A DNA stretch of 64,000 nt, from the NCBI GenBank assembly GCA_013396655.1, contig WBMV01000085.1, forward strand, positions 248,001 to 312,000. The letters run 5' to 3'. Of the stretch, positions 62,201-64,000 are shown piece by piece (position 1 is the first letter of the stretch; every line of letters starts with the position of its first letter). The stretch is from Campylorhamphus procurvoides. Lineage: Eukaryota; Chordata; Aves; Passeriformes; Dendrocolaptidae. The translations under genes were made by a program, and so were the position numbers. Under the pieces are notes generated by a model. The model searched no databases. It was given only the letters and a program-made list of their open reading frames with translations, and was not told the origin of the DNA.

Positions 62201-64000
62201 GGTTTCCAGGCACTGCAGCAAGCCTGGATCACAGTCCAGGATGAGAGGGAGGTCTCAGGCTGGGCAGGGGTGCACAGCCCTCATCGGAAGGGCACCCACA
62301 ACCTGCTCTGCCCTCTGTGCAGCCTTTCCTTCTGTTCCTCTGGTCAGTTCTTTCACAACATTTTTATTCATTTAGTGGCCTGTGGCAATTTTGAATGGCA
62401 GGGTGTTTGCCATCATGTTTTTTGACACTCAAATCCTCTAAGCTTTTGGGTGCTATCTCGACAGAGAGTGGTGCATAGTGTCAAACAGCTGATTTTGATC
62501 TGTTTGCATCTTGTTCTGTGTAGAGGCGCTTGAACAGTGCCACAAAGCTATCTGATTTTCAAGCTCTCAGTTTAAATCCTGTTGCCTAGGTGAACTGGAG
62601 TTTTAGATGCAGACTGATCTGTTATCTCGGGGGGGGAGGGGGAAATGGAAAGAGGTATTAATACGACATGAATGTGTTTACAAATCCTGAGTGAGGTTAT
62701 GACTTAGCTGTAATTCTCTTCTACACACCATAGCGAGTTCAGTCCAAGTGACTGAGATGATTTCTGCTGTTCCAGCTTTGTCACCAGTACAAAGTGGTTG
62801 TGTCATATAATTTTTTCTCTTCAATGGCCACCTTTCTTTCTCTTTGTGTGCTGAGTACCATCTGGCTCTTGCAACTCCCTCCCAGAGCAGAGGGGACAGG
62901 AGGAGAGAGTGAGCATGTCACTCACTGGCATTGCTTCCCATGATGCTGAGAGGCCCCAAGCAATACACAGAGACTGCCTACAGAGGCAACGTCCTGCCTG
63001 CCACAGCCCCCACAGCCCTCTGCTTCTCTCGTGGTGTCTCTCAGGGGTTTACCAAGCTCAACACATTCAGCACAGCAATGGGTGCTGCATTCCCACCAAC
63101 TCCCATATCCTCCTGTTCTGCCAGAGACCAGCAGATGCTCATAGTGTGAATCTATTTTGAAAATGAGATCCCTAAGTGAGAAGGGGCACTTTGGGAAGGA
63201 GGGAGTTTGATGTCTTTTCTTTAATCTCCTTCTCTCTGAACAGCCCATATCAGCACTTCTCCTTCTCTGCAAAAGTTCTTTGTAACTCTCTCAGCAGAAA
63301 ATGCAAAGGACCTTTCTCTGGTGCCCTCCACCCAGGAGCAATGAAAGCAGGTCCCACCAAGCTGTGCAAATCATGAGCTGGGGCTGGAGCTACTGCAGTC
63401 AGGGGCTCCAGCAGGAGCTGCCATTTGGAAGCAGAGCCCCAGCCCTGGCACTGGCCTGTGCTGGGGTGGCTGTGCCAGGCAGCTCCTGCCTACCAGCACA
63501 GTTCCCACCTGCCAGCTCACCACAGTGCCTTTTGTTGTCCAGGTTTGCAGGCTAGTGGCCCACACAGCAAATTAGCAGAGAGTGACACAACAGCTGGATC
63601 CAGACACATCATACAATGCAGCTATCCAATGCCCATGTTTTCAAAAATATTCAGACTGCTTCAGGTCACTCTGCCTTTTCCAGCCTTGGAACCTCCCAGT
63701 GTTGATTCTTTGCTCCAAAAGCACTAATGAGCAGGACAATGCAGAGCTCACTTACTTGAGTTTATTCTGTGCTGGCAAATAAACCAGCCACTTTTTTTAT
63801 TCCTGTTATTTTCTTGCAAAGACTAATCCTTCCCTGGTTTCAGGTACAAGAAATGAGAAAGGTACAGGAGTCATGGAAAGGTTGAGGTACACTAAATGGT
63901 TAAAAAGAGACAGGAGTTTACCTGATTAAAAATAACTCATGTACAAACCCACGCCTGACCTTGTAGCCCTGGTCTGCATTTAGAGCCAAAGGAGATCTCA
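59274..64000 (+). other. ADARB2: Intron downstream of exon E (partial, at least 4,727 bp)
   Basis: It begins with GTAAGC and no acceptor followed by a deaminase C-terminal exon is seen before the window ends. It contains a T-rich run (about 60300-60313) and a G-rich tract (62629-62641). The last kilobase is somewhat GC-richer. No repeats could be assigned confidently, and short open frames on both strands have no recognisable features. Confidence 0.8.
62629..62641 (+). repeat. G-rich tract
   Basis: ggggggggaggggga-type run, a short simple sequence. Confidence 0.7.

Larger units (their letters stand above)
1..64000 (+). other. ADARB2: ADARB2 gene body, internal part (five coding exons and flanking introns)
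   Basis: Five exons on the + strand splice into one continuous frame of about 262 codons that reads as the ADAR deaminase domain. Splice phases chain correctly: the first exon leaves 1 base over, the second 2, the third 1, the fourth 2 and the fifth 1, and every split codon gives a family-consistent residue. The protein belongs to the double-stranded-RNA adenosine deaminase family. ADARB2 is known as a neuronal RNA-binding paralogue of ADARB1 with no demonstrated natural editing activity, thought to compete with active ADARs for dsRNA. The window lacks the N-terminus, the arginine-rich domain, both dsRNA-binding domains and the C-terminal end of the deaminase domain, so the gene extends past both edges. 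By analogy with human these would be about exons 4-8 of 10, but that numbering is inferred. Confidence 0.95.

Noticed and set aside
59274..64000. Search for the next ADARB2 exon (EARQPGK-type start)
   Set aside because: No acceptor followed by this block was found, so it is beyond the window.
1..64000. ADARB1 instead of ADARB2
   Set aside because: The exons carry ADARB2-type stretches ([40 protein letters not shown]) where ADARB1 differs, and the extra residue before RSIF is ADARB2-specific.

Overview
The window is vertebrate nuclear DNA, most likely from a bird (a crocodilian or turtle is the main alternative). It is AT-rich and CpG-poor. It has GT-AG introns thousands of bases long, few interspersed repeats, and decayed CR1 LINE and MIR SINE relics, the mix typical of sauropsid genomes. 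There are no bacterial-style operons, no CRISPR array and no recognisable tRNA or rRNA gene.

The whole window lies inside one gene read on the + strand: ADARB2 (ADAR3, RED2), the brain-enriched, apparently catalytically silent member of the adenosine-deaminase-acting-on-RNA family. Five consecutive internal coding exons can be placed to the base: 10353-10467 (115 nt), 25834-26002 (169 nt), 32899-33050 (152 nt), 48400-48568 (169 nt) and 59092-59273 (182 nt). Their splice phases agree at every junction. Joined, they give about 262 codons with no stop, covering the start and most of the deaminase domain: the CHAE active-site motif, the PCG and SCTDK zinc cysteines, the GEG base-flipping loop and most of the inositol-hexakisphosphate pocket. 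ADARB2 rather than ADARB1 is chosen from ADARB2-type stretches such as [39 protein letters not shown] and [12 protein letters not shown]. The two dsRNA-binding domains and the N-terminal exons lie upstream of the window, and the last one or two coding exons lie downstream.

Layout: 1-10352 is intron, with one MIR, an 18-bp tandem repeat, an 18-bp perfect palindrome and the longest non-exonic ORF. 10468-25833 is intron with a minus-strand CR1 3' end. 26003-32898 is intron with a plus-strand CR1 of about 0.9 kb that covers reverse-transcriptase remnants to the 3' end. 33051-48399 is intron with several MIR pieces and a CR1 3' end. 48569-59091 is intron with a CR1 3' end, a 14-bp-arm inverted repeat, a CA microsatellite and an AT-rich stretch resembling conserved non-coding DNA. 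59274-64000 is the start of the next intron.

I did not find a second gene or a new biological system. The points most worth checking are the residues at positions known to separate silent ADAR3 from active ADAR2, the weak acceptor of the 152-nt exon, the long inverted repeat, and candidate conserved non-coding elements. Exon coordinates are read directly and are firm. Species, exon numbering and repeat subfamilies are inference.
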